Below, in pieces: positions 1-8,867 of a stretch of DNA of 64,000 nucleotides. The position numbers and the translations under genes were made by a program. Origin of the DNA: Diphasiastrum complanatum (lineage: Eukaryota > Streptophyta > Lycopodiopsida > Lycopodiales > Lycopodiaceae); the NCBI GenBank assembly GCA_029204225.1, contig CM055108.1:8616601-8680600 (forward strand), written 5' to 3'. Each line of letters starts with the position of its first letter. Position 1 is the first letter of the stretch. Below the pieces are notes generated by a model. The model saw only the letters and a program-made list of their open reading frames with translations. It was not told the origin of the DNA and ran no database searches.

Positions 1-552
1 CAAGATATGTAATACCCGCTCTAAGACATCTATCTAATTCATCTTTAACTAACAAGTAATACTTGGGACTTAATCTATATTGGCATTGTCTAACATGTAT
101 TGTTCCCTGAAGATCTATCCTATGTTCTCTCCATTTAAGTGGTATTACTGTTAAATCGTCCATTGACCAAGCAAATACGTTTTGATATTTCTAAAGAAGT
201 AATATATACACATTACGTTCCTGGTCTAATTGGTGTCTATAAAAATTCAAAATTTTATCTTTATTAATTAATTTCTATTTCTACATAATCTTTTTTATCT
301 ACCATCTCTTCGATCAGGCTTGCTCTGGTTTCACCCAGAACTTCAATCGACTCGGATGTTGTTGGAATTTCCTCATCCTCTTCAATCTCATAGCATTCTA
401 TGAAATTGATCCAGGAATCAGAGGGTCGGCTAACTCCTCTCCCCTTCCTTAATCCTTACGGACTGAGCTCGTTCATCCTCCAAAGTATAGCTCGAGGATG
501 ATGTAGGTGTCTCACCTTCGTACTTATCCTTTTCCCAGGATACCGTAATTCT
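1..552 (-). pseudogene. Ty3/gypsy reverse transcriptase, N-terminal part (outer element A)
   Basis: Read on the minus strand, the last ~230 bases translate to a typical start of a Ty3-type RT: a KYQNVFAWS-like motif, then YRLSPKYYLLVKDELDRCL and AGITYL, which resemble the conserved 'Y.DVFAWS ... YRL.P.y...VK.ELDKLL.AG.I' block. Nearer position 550 there is an acidic Ser/Thr/Glu-rich spacer with several stops and frame changes. This continues the protease remnant at 553-1583 and runs off the left edge, so the polymerase active site is not in view. The reading is from conserved words only, and the frame is broken. Confidence 0.6.
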
Positions 553-1583
553 TTAATGACTTTTCCCCGTCGGTGTCTCCATCTGATCTCTGAAGGTAAT
601 CTCCTTCTTCTTCCAGTGGGTTATGACATCGGCTTGGTAGAGCCATGGGTGTCCTAATAATACCTTATACGACGATTCTCTCGTAGTTCTTAATATAATA
701 AAATCCATTAGAAACTTATGGTCTCCAATGTAGACTGTAACTTGTGACAATTTTCCTATCGGTGCTCTTCTAGTTGCACGGTCTTGGTTCGCTTTGCTCT
801 CCAAGTGGGCTTTCGGTCCCAAAGGTTGCCGGATCCAAGGACCAAGGTTGCCAACCAAATTTATCCCTGCGCAACAACTTCTAATGTTAATCAATAATGT
901 TCGATGATTGATCGCCACCTCCACCAAAATTTGATGTAATCAGGAGAAAAGGGATTCGAACCCTTAACCTGTGGTTTTGGAGACCATTGTTCACGGCTGA
1001 AATGTCTAAAGTGAGAATAGGGTGAACTATGTTTCTCTAGGAGCCTCGACGTTGCAACGAATTGAAGCAGCAATAATGGTGCCTCCGGCCTCGCCATTGC
1101 TGGGTATGGGTCCAGCCTCGCCGTGGATGCTATTCTATGGTGAATGCCTAACTTGTATGCTATTTCTTCAGTCATTATGTTTACGCTAGATCCAGAATGT
1201 ATGGGCTTACTATCTAAAATGCAGCCATTAATTATTACCTGAATCTTGGGTTGACCCTTATCACCATAATTAACTAGTCCTACATTGACTAATGGTAATT
1301 TCGCTTTTTTCTTTTTTCTTTTTTCTTTGCAAAAATTGCTTAATTTCTTTCTTATAATACTGATTATCGTCTAATAACTATTTAAAAGTTATATTAGGCA
1401 TTCTAGAGACAAGGTCTTCTACTATATCATATGAACGAGTTCTAAGTGACGACAAATCTCTAGATATCTTGCTTATAACTAGATCTGAGAATGTTACTTT
1501 TTTAACTTTTCTAGTTTCTTCGGCTAAAAGCTTTTTAGATTCCAAACTAATATCAACATTATAATGTTTTTCAGTAGGTCTAT
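553..1583 (-). pseudogene. Retropepsin region of outer Ty3 element A, degenerate
   Basis: The minus strand continues the outer Gag frame that was interrupted at 6329-6333 by the nested element. Around 1180-1290 it reads QPKIQVIINGCILDSKPI followed by HSGSSVNIM, the shape of a retroviral aspartic protease. The catalytic Asp of the usual D-S/T-G is replaced by His. The protease end, YKVLLGHPWLYQADVITHW, lies at 600-690 in an open stretch (553-927). Between them (about 940-1140) is unrelated sequence including a tRNA-like arm. An in-frame stop also lies near 1378. The known role of the family is Gag-Pol cleavage; this copy cannot be active. Confidence 0.65.
942..1003 (-). tRNA. tRNA-Trp(CCA)-like remnant, 3' part well preserved
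   Basis: On the minus strand a seven-base anticodon loop CTCCAAA (anticodon CCA) is closed by TGGT/ACCA. It is followed by a variable segment and a perfect five-pair T arm AAGGG-TTCGAAT-CCCTT, then a TTCTCCT acceptor-like end at 942-948. Upstream, TTCA/TGAA can form a short D stem with a four-base loop. No matching 5' acceptor strand (AGGAGAA expected) is visible. So this is a tRNA-derived fragment: an organelle-type trnW remnant or the head of a SINE. It splits the protease coding region of the outer retroelement. It is probably not functional. Confidence 0.5.
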
Positions 1584-1940
1584 TGTAATAGATCCTAACA
1601 CCATAGTAGGGCAAACACTAACTGATCCACCCAACCTTGCCTACTCCCTGATATAGAGTAAGCCCCTCCTAGCCCAGTGTGAGGACTGGTAGCATGCTAC
1701 TGCCAAGTGTCGGCCACGTGGCACTGACGTGGCCGACTGCACGTCGAGACCCAACTGGGGCCCTATCCTGCTGACAGGGTCCCTAGGCTGTGTTAGGCCC
1801 GCCATGGCTATGGACCGTGCTGGGGCACACTACTCACACTGTCTTGCCCTGTTGGTCATGTACGCTGGACACGACCCTGACTGTGGTATCTGACCTATCT
1901 GTGTTCTCTAGGGTTCGGCACTGGTTACGAGCTCGTAACA
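1584..1940 (-). repeat. 3' LTR of nested chromovirus
   Basis: 357 bp. On the minus strand it starts TGTTACGAG and ends CTATTACA, and it is preceded by a polypurine tract. It differs from the 5' LTR at three bases and by one G. The TSD copy TCTAT lies at 1579-1583. Confidence 0.95.
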
Positions 1941-1951
1941 CTCCCTCCCCC
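1941..1951 (-). other. Polypurine tract of nested chromovirus
   Basis: The minus strand reads GGGGGAGGGAG directly against the 3' LTR and directly after the pol stop codon at 1952-1954. This is the expected plus-strand primer site for reverse transcription. Confidence 0.85.
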
Positions 1952-3515
1952 TTAAGAACTGTCTTGGTCCTCTAAGACAAAGTCTGAAAAAATCTTGCGA
2001 AGGACGCTGCCTCTTTCCCAAGTGGCATTCTCAACAGGCTGATCATTCCACTTAACCAGATATTCTCGGTATAGAGTATGACGAGTCTACGTCTCTCTAC
2101 TATCAAGAATCTCCTCTGGTTCATGTGGAGGTTGTTGAGGATCCAATGGGAGAACTAGAACACTGTCCCCTACCAGATTATCTGATCTGGTTAAGGCTTT
2201 TCGTAACTGACTTACATGAAAGACTGGAAAAACCTTACTACTGTGTGGGAGTTCTAGTTCATAGGTGACCTCACCTAGTCTCCTACTGATGGTAAAGGGA
2301 CCACAATACCTTGGAGACAACTTAGCACACACTCCTGATTTGAGGGTTTTAGAGTCAACTGGGACTCTCAAGTAGACTTTCTCACCAGTGGAGAACTGCA
2401 CATCCCGTCTGTGTGGATCTGCATAATGCCTGGCTCGATCCTGGGATTGTCTAATGCTACGCTTAGCATGTTCTATCATCTGGTTTAGGTCTTCTAAAAA
2501 GTTTCTGGCTGCTTCAACTTTTTCTTGTTTAAACCCTACAGCTGTGGGTGAGCGTGGCTGAAAACCGTACATCAGCATAAATGGGACTGTATCCCGTAGC
2601 TGAATGTTTGGTACTGTTGTAAGCAAACTCTAATATCGAGAGATACTCCTCCCAATTAGTCTGCCTCTTGCTGACGTATGCACGAAGCATATCCTCCAGC
2701 ACTTGATTTACCCTTTCTGTTTGACCGTCCGTCTGTGGATGGTCTGTGGTACTCATATTAAGTTTAGTATGGAGATGATGGAATACTGCCTTCCAAAAAT
2801 TTCCAGTAAACTTACTGTCCCGGTCGCTGACTATGCCGGAAGGTAGACCGTACAATTTAAATAGCCCGTCTACAAACAACCTCGCTAACTCTGGAGCTCT
2901 AACGGTTGTTTTGGTCGGAATAAAATGAGCCATTTTGGTCAGACGGTCAACTGTGACCCATATAGCGTCATTACCCTTTTGGGTTTTAGGCAGGCCTACT
3001 ATAAAATCCATGGAGATACTCTCCCATTTACCAGCTGGTATTTCTAAGGGATGCAACAACCCTCCTGCCTTTAAACGCTCTGCTTTATTTACTTGACATT
3101 TCTGGCAACTGGTTACATACTGGTGGACGTCCTTTTTCATACTGGGCCAGAAAAATTGCCTACGAAGAAGCTCATAGGTCTTCTGTATGCCTGGGTGTCC
3201 CGCGCTAGGATTGTCATGACATTCATATAGGACTTGCTGCCTATAATCCTCTGAATTGGGGACACATACTCTATCTCTATAGAGCAAGTACTCATCCTGA
3301 ATGGAATACTGTTTCCATTTGAATCCTTGAGTCAACTGACCCTCAACCACTGGGGTTTGCTTGGATAATACAGGCTCAGAATCCTCAACGTCATCTGATG
3401 ACGTATACTCGGACTCATCATCATCCTCAACGGAAGCTGCCGTATTCTTGGATGAACTGGCACCAGCCCTGGGAACTGGTTCTGGAGTCTGTAACTGTCT
3501 GTTCTGGACCGAGTT
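1952..3515 (-). pseudogene. Integrase and chromodomain-like tail of nested chromovirus
   Basis: The first part (3350 down to ~2580) carries the H-H-C-C zinc-binding N-terminus (HDNPSAGH ... CQKC) and the DDE core: MDFIVGLP, SDRDSKF, and the E in GQTERVNQVLE, all present. A one-base frameshift near 2575-2580 moves the frame to FMLMYGFQPRSP and the GPY/F-like region (RYCGPFTISRR). An in-frame TAG lies at 2087-2089. Beyond it the same frame stays open to a TAA at 1952-1954 and contains YLVKWNDQPVENATWE, a chromodomain-like motif known in plant chromoviruses. The family role is cDNA integration, with chromatin targeting by the chromodomain. An acidic linker (about 3350-3515) separates RNase H from IN. 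Confidence 0.85.
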
Positions 3516-4150
3516 CTAGATAATAGAGAAGAATGCATCATGCTGGCATTTCCCTCTCAAGGACTCGAGTAACTCATTACGAATCTGAGTAAAACTCAGC
3601 TCGTTTATCATAGGCATTCTGCTAAGGGCATCTGCTACTGTATTGAATTTTCCCCGTCTATATCTGATAGACATGTCAAACTCTTGCATCAACTCTGCCC
3701 AACGAGCTTTCCAACCTCTAAGCTCAGGTTGATTGCAAAGGTATCTGAGACTCTCATGGTCTGTCAGGACCTCAAAGTTGGCACCATACAAATAATGCCT
3801 CCAAGTCTTAAGGGCATGGACTATAGAAAAGAGTTCCTTTTCATAGGCACTGTACCTAGTCTAAGCTGGCTCGAGTTTTTTACTCTCGAACGCAACTGGT
3901 CGTTCACCCTGAGTTAGCACAGCACCTACTGCAAAGTCGCTAGCATCTGTTTCGACCACAAATGGCTGATTGGGGTCGACGACTTTTAAAACTGGTGCTG
4001 TAGCTAAGGCTGTTTTGAGAGCATCAAAGCTCTCCTGTTGTGCGGACTCCCAAATGAACTCCTTTCCCTTCCCCTTAAGGAGATTTGTCATAGGGACTGC
4101 TATCTGAGCATATTCCTTGACAAATCGTCTGTAATATCCCTGCCAGACCA
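3516..4150 (-). pseudogene. RNase H domain of nested chromovirus
   Basis: The minus strand carries the RNase H-type domain that follows the Ty3 RT: VVETDASDFAVGAVLTQ (first catalytic Asp), SAYEKELFSIVHALKTWRHY (Glu), LTDHESLRYL and YRRGKFNTVADALSR. TAG stops interrupt the frame at 3861-3863 and at 3516-3518, and a frameshift near 4150 separates it from RT. The domain normally degrades the RNA of the RNA-DNA hybrid. Motif residues are kept, but the frame is broken. Confidence 0.85.
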
Positions 4151-5060
4151 AGAAAGATTTGAAGTTCCAAAATATTCTGAGGTCTCAGCCATCTGAGTAT
4201 GGCTTTAACCTTATTTGGGTCCATCTTAATCCCATCTGAAGAGATAATGTGACCCAAATATGCTACTTCTTCAATGAAGAATTCACACTTGGATTGTTTA
4301 GCATAAAGCTTATGCTTTCTGAGCAGTCGAAACACCTTTATGAGGTGTTTTAGATGCTCCTTCCTCGTTTTGTTGTAGACGAGGATGTCATCTAAAAATA
4401 CGACTACAAACTTACCCAAGTATGGTCTGAGGACACTGTTCATCAAGGTCATAAAGGTAGCTGGAGCATTTGTGAGCCCAAATGGCATCACCTTAAACTC
4501 ATAATGACCGTGACGAGTCCTAAAAGCTGTTTTTGAGACATCTTCCGATTTTATACGGACTTGATGATATCCCGATCTGAGGTCTATTTTGCTGAAAAAC
4601 TTAGCCCCGTCGAGTTGATCAAACAACTCGTCTGCCCGAGGCATAGGGTATTTATTCTTAATTGTGACTTTATTGAGGGCTCTGTAATCTACGCAAAGAC
4701 GCATAGACCCCTCTTTCTTTTTCACCAATAGGACTGGTGAGGCCCATGGTGAACTACTGGTCTGAATTTGGCCTTTCCCAAGATAGTCTGTTAACTGCCT
4801 AGTTATTTCTTCATCCTCTGTTCGGCTGACCCGATACAGAGGTTTAGAAACAGGTGCTGTACCTGATACTAGGTTTATTACATGATCTACCTCTCTGCTA
4901 GGTGGTAAACCATGTGGCAAATCTTCAGAAAAACATCTTTAAATTTAGACAATAAAGTTTCTAATTTACTGATTTTCTGCTGAATAGAACTGGAAATAGA
5001 AACTTCATGAATAAACTGAAAGTCACATAAGAATACCTGATGGTCTTCGTCTCCGATTAG
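4151..5060 (-). pseudogene. Reverse transcriptase of nested chromovirus
   Basis: A long open stretch (4075-4920) holds all Ty3-type RT blocks: [48 protein letters not shown] and the catalytic FLDDILVY, then [17 protein letters not shown] frameshift near 4925 separates it from the upstream part of the frame ([15 protein letters not shown]), and another near 4150 separates it from RNase H. The active-site aspartates are intact. It lies between the protease remnant and RNase H. Confidence 0.9.
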
Positions 5061-5606
5061 CTAACAGAGCTCTGAACTGCAGACCATAGGGCTGTTGGGA
5101 ACATCATGCTCCCCATGCAACTGGATCTCTCGGCCTTTATACTGAAAGCTGAGGGTGTTCTCCTGATAGTTTCTGTGGAGGGAAGGTCCTAAACTGTAGA
5201 GCCAATCTCTCCCGAGAACAATGTCTGTTCGATCCAGGTGCATTATCTGAAAGTTTATTTCATCTTGGTACCCCTGAATACCAAGATTTAACTTACTTAC
5301 CATAGTTTCTCATATTTTTTTATCTTCACCCTTAGCTAATGAAACTATGTACCTATGCTGACTAGGTACTTCTGGTAGTTTAAGCTTTTTAACCAGGGTG
5401 TGGTTGATGAAATTATGGGTTTCCCCATCATCAACCATGACTCTTACTGACTGGTTACCAACTTTCCCATGCATACGTACTAGGTCATGCGGCCCAAAGC
5501 TGAAGGGTCTCGCTAGCATTGCAGAGGTGAGCTGGCAACAGTGTTCATGATCTTCATGATACACTTTGATCTCGGAAGCTGCTGAGTTACTGGGGAAACA
5601 TACAGT
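5061..5606 (-). pseudogene. Retropepsin of nested chromovirus
   Basis: The region resembles a Ty3 aspartic protease: flap-like NLGIQGYQDEINF, then DIVLGRDWLYSLGP. The catalytic loop, usually D-S-G-A-T, reads DDGETHNFI (codons about 5418-5432), so the Ser/Thr and Ala after the catalytic Asp are both replaced by acidic residues. Stops interrupt the frame at 5607-5609 (TAG), 5310-5312 (TGA) and 5061-5063 (TAG). The altered loop makes activity doubtful even before the stops are considered. Confidence 0.8.
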
Positions 5607-5970
5607 CTAAACAAGATGAACTTGTTTTTTATCTTTTTTAGTGAAAGGCCCCTTGGGACACTGTCTGACTGTGTGTCCCTTGCCCATACACACAAAGCAC
5701 AAACGTTCTTGTTTGGCTTTCTCAAAATCATCTGGTTTTAAGGGCTGTATGAGTGAAGGGCGTTTCTGAGGAGCTTCACCTTTAAATTTATCTTCTTTCT
5801 TTCTTTTTAAAAATTTCTTTTTAAATTGAAAGTCTTTCTGAGGAAGCTGCTCAGAAAGTGGTTGCTGTCTCGCTCTCTTCCTACCCACTGAATCATCATA
5901 GATTTGAGCATATCTGAGAGCTTGCTCAAGGGTAGTAGGCGAGTTTCTCTGGACCTCTACTTTATACCAG
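5607..5970 (-). pseudogene. Gag C-terminal remnant with zinc knuckle, fused to the LTR
   Basis: The minus-strand frame is open from the very edge of the 5' LTR (WYKVEVQRNSPTTLEQALRY) through a Lys/Arg-rich stretch to the nucleocapsid knuckle CFVCMGKGHTVRQC, a CCHC motif. It ends at a TAG at 5607-5609. A normal element has a primer-binding site, a leader and some 200 or more Gag codons here. All are missing, so the coding sequence begins directly next to the LTR. A stretch resembling an initiator-Met PBS (TGGTATAAAG) is part of the Gag codons and is more likely chance. Confidence 0.85.
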
Positions 5971-6328
5971 TGTAATAGATCCTAACACCACAGTAGGGCA
6001 AACACTAACTGATCCACCCAACCTTGCCTACTCCCTGATATAGAGTAAGCCCCTCCTAGCCCAGTGTGAGGACTGGTAGCATGCTACTGCCAAGTGTCGG
6101 CCACGTGGCACTGACGTGGCCGACTGCACGTCGGGACCCAACTGGGGGCCCTATCCTGCTGACAGGGTCCCTAGGCTGTGTTAGGCCCGCCATGGCTATG
6201 GACCGTGCTGGGGCACACTACTCACACTGTCTTGCCCTGTTGGTCATGTACACTGGACACGACCCTGACTGTGGTATCTGACCTATCTGTGTTCTCTAGG
6301 GTTCGGCACTGGTTACGAGCTCGTAACA
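5971..6328 (-). repeat. 5' LTR of nested chromovirus
   Basis: 358 bp, nearly identical to 1584-1940. The TSD TCTAT follows at 6329-6333. The outer Gag frame is cut at this point and resumes at 1583. Confidence 0.95.
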
Positions 6329-6333
6329 TCTAT

Positions 6334-8206
6334 CAAGGTCTAATTCTTTATTATTAGAAACTATTGGCTGTTCTGCGACTTTCGCTTTTTCTGTCACATT
6401 TCTCGCATTTTTGGCTTTCTTAATTTTCTTCTTATCTTTAAAAATTGAAACATCTTTACTACTTCTAGTAGTTACTTTATTTGTTCCTATATCTAAATCA
6501 GGCCATTGATGGTCTTGATCTTGTAATTCAGACTCTACTTCTATCCTCTGAACTATCATGTCAGTGTTAGTCTTAGATGGCCGAAGCTCATCTTCTCTAG
6601 GCAAATTTACAAACCTCGGTTTAGACTACAGTTGTTGTGGTTGAGGACATTCGGCAGTGACATGCCCTTCACCTTTGCAGTTAGCATAGAGTGGCACATA
6701 TCCTACTGACCTCTTGGGTTTAGGGCAATTAGGCGAATAGTGATCTGGGGCTCCACAATTGTAGCACGACCACCTTACTCTGGGTGGAGGAGTGGAATCT
6801 CTTGTCTCCCCTCTACGCAAAACATTGTACTGTTGACCAGTACGTGGTTTTGTTATAATGTTCTTTTGGTTAGTAGGAGTTGCAGTATAAGCTACCTCCT
6901 CATGATTATTAATCAGACAGAGGAATACTTCATCCTTTAAATAGTTAGTCTGTAAATTGGGACAATTGGTCTTAGAATGACTTTCCTTCCCACAAGCGGT
7001 ACACCAAACACTGGTGTTAAGCTTTGCTTTCTTCCATTTGGCTTTAACGTCAGGCATTTGGACTTTTAAGTTACTCATTTCTTTTGCTAATATCTCAACA
7101 CTTTTCCTTAATGGATCAATCTTTTCGGATTTCGCCATTCTTTTCTTTTTATCTGAATTTCTACTCTTGGATTTCCTATAAGAAGATTCTTCTTCTGATG
7201 AAGAAGAATAAGATGAATACCCTAAAGACTCTTCCTCATCAACTGAATCAAATTCTGATTCAGACTTAGTAGATGATTCATATTCTTCTATACGTTTCGA
7301 TTTATGTTTTTTTATTATTCTATCATTCCTCCGTCTACGAGGAAACCGTTTTGTAATTTTCGGGAGAGGCAATGACATCCTACAAAGAAGTCACCAATCC
7401 CTGTCTACAATAACAATCCATTTTCTTAAACAAACCGCCCAAGTACCATTCATTTTGCATAGGAACCAGATACTGGGCTCCTAATTTTTCTATTAAATTC
7501 TTAACTCTACGAGTATACTCTCTAAGCGATTCCTTTGGCTTTTTCTCAACAGAAGTCGAGCCAACAATCTAGTGGAGTATCCTATCTCCCTAAACTGCTT
7601 AAGGAATGCTTCTTTTAAAGCGTTCCAAGTATTAACCGTTTTTGGTATTAATTAACTGTACCAAATCCTAGCCTGCTTCTGCTAAAGACCTGACAAAATT
7701 CTAACTTTGTCCTCATCTGTATATTCTTTATTTGCTATAGTGATAGATTTAAATTGAGACAAATAACCGTCCGCATCTCTAGACGATGATCTCTTAAAAA
7801 AATCATATTTGATTTTTGTAGATGTGGATGGCGATGGGTTCGCCATATTATCAGACGGTGAACTAGAAGGACTAGGAGGACTAGGAGGATCTAAGCTACG
7901 CTCAGATAATGGTTCTGATGAAGAAGATTTTGATTCTGAACTTGGTTCGAAAGTGGAATCAGACGAATCTGATTCTGATGAATATGTAAAACTTGGTGTT
8001 TTAATGGTCCTTTCCTCTAATGAATCTACAAATGCTGTAGTAGCGTTTGGAAGATCGTTAAACGCTTAAGGTGTTAATCCTCCTCTAACTGGTGAATTAC
8101 GCAAATTCTGCAAATACAAATCTCTAAATTTCTTATATGTTTCTAATCGTTGTGATCGCTCTAAACGTTTCTGTTCAATAGTTGCTTGAGAGTGTATTCT
8201 TGGCAT
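6334..8206 (-). pseudogene. Gag of outer Ty3 element, copy A (three zinc knuckles)
   Basis: The likely start is the ATG at 8204-8206 (MPRIHSQATIEQKRLERSQR). It is followed by a Ser/Asp/Glu-rich stretch, a second Met at 7844-7846 (MANPSPSTSTKIKYDF), a Gag capsid-like region (RDADGYLSQFKSITIANKEY), a Lys/Arg and acidic-Ser region, then knuckles CTACGKESHSKTNC and CYNCGAPDHYSPNC. A third knuckle, YANCKGEGHVTAEC, has its first Cys replaced by Tyr. Breaks: an in-frame TAA about 46 codons in, several stops around 7390-7690, and a TAG at 6626-6628. The family function is packaging of element RNA. Downstream coding is interrupted at 6333 by the nested chromovirus. Copy B at 8868-10608 is a close duplicate. 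Confidence 0.8.
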
Positions 8207-8270
8207 GCGTTACATGAGGAAGATTTGTAGATGTAATACACTTAAGAATATTGCAAAAGGTGAAATTCAT

Positions 8271-8289
8271 CTCCCCAGCAATGGCGCCA
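8271..8289 (-). other. Primer-binding site, tRNA-Asp type (copy A)
   Basis: The minus strand reads TGGCGCCATTGCTGGGGAG, starting five bases inside the LTR end. It closely resembles the TGGCGCC...GGGGA primer site of plant Tat/Athila-type Ty3 elements, which is complementary to the 3' end of a tRNA-Asp. Confidence 0.75.
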
Positions 8290-8294
8290 AATTA

Positions 8295-8867
8295 TGTGGT
8301 GGTCTAGTCGTTATAGATTTTCACAAAATCAATGAATTATGTAGTATAAAAGGTTTGATCGTTCCCCAAGAGAGAGAATAATCTCATCTTTTGCATGGTA
8401 AATGTATGTATGATGATAAACAGACTAGAGTGTATAAAGTTCACAATGAATACTACAGCGAAATAACTGGTTATCCAAAGATATTTGGGTAAATTGGCAT
8501 CCAGGATTATGTGGTAGCCTAGTCGTTATGAATGATCAATGAATTAAACAGTATAAAGGGTTTGATCGTTCTCCAAGAGAGAGAATAATCTCTTCTTTTG
8601 TATGATAAGTGTGTGTAAGTGGTGAATGGATTGTGATGTGTAATATTCACAATGAAAACTACAGCGACATATTTGGTTATCCAAAGATATTTGGGTAAAT
8701 TGGCATCCATAAACAACAATGGTGAAACAATTTGGTCTTGGATTTCATTTTGCCTTTTCTTGAGAAGTTTTCCTTCTCATCTCCATCATGTAGCTTCAAG
8801 GAACCAATCCTTTGTCTCACATGTAGGATCCTACTCTCCTCGACCACAAGCACACAATGGAGCTACA
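8295..8867 (-). repeat. LTR of outer Ty3 element, copy A
   Basis: On the plus strand it begins TGTGGTGGTC next to the PBS. Homology to copy B (10697-11274) runs to 8864, and a CA-type end is possible at 8867. It contains an internal direct duplication: 8295-8509 and 8510-8709 are similar units with a 215-bp period (each with 'AGTCGTTAT', 'AGAGAGAGAATAATCTC', 'TGGTTATCCAAAGATATTTG'). Right after it, sequence homologous to internal Gag positions ~6460 begins abruptly. Confidence 0.7.

Larger units (their letters stand above)
1584..6328 (-). mobile_element. Nested Ty3/gypsy chromovirus with intact LTRs and TSD
   Basis: Direct repeats of 357 and 358 bp (1584-1940, 5971-6328) begin TG and end CA, and are flanked by the 5-bp duplication TCTAT at 1579-1583 and 6329-6333. 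The order on the minus strand is 5' LTR, Gag C-terminus, PR, RT, RNase H, IN, chromodomain-like tail, polypurine tract, 3' LTR, as in Ty3/gypsy chromoviruses. I see only three substitutions and one indel between the LTRs, so insertion was fairly recent. The coding part nevertheless has six in-frame stops and about three frameshifts, and most of Gag plus the leader is missing. It interrupts the outer Ty3 element between Gag and PR. Confidence 0.95.

Noticed and set aside
942-1010. Functional tRNA-Trp gene
   Set aside because: The 5' acceptor strand does not pair with the 3' end and the D loop is too short.
1790-1975. Plus-strand ORFs at 1790-1975 and 6066-6281
   Set aside because: They lie inside the LTRs of the nested chromovirus.
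5957-5969. Initiator-Met primer-binding site next to the nested 5' LTR
   Set aside because: The bases are Gag codons in an open frame and match only TGGTAT plus a few scattered positions; kept only as a possible makeshift site.
7809-8069. Plus-strand acidic ORFs at 7809-8069 and 10169-10471
   Set aside because: They are antisense to the Ser/Asp-rich part of the minus-strand Gag copies.
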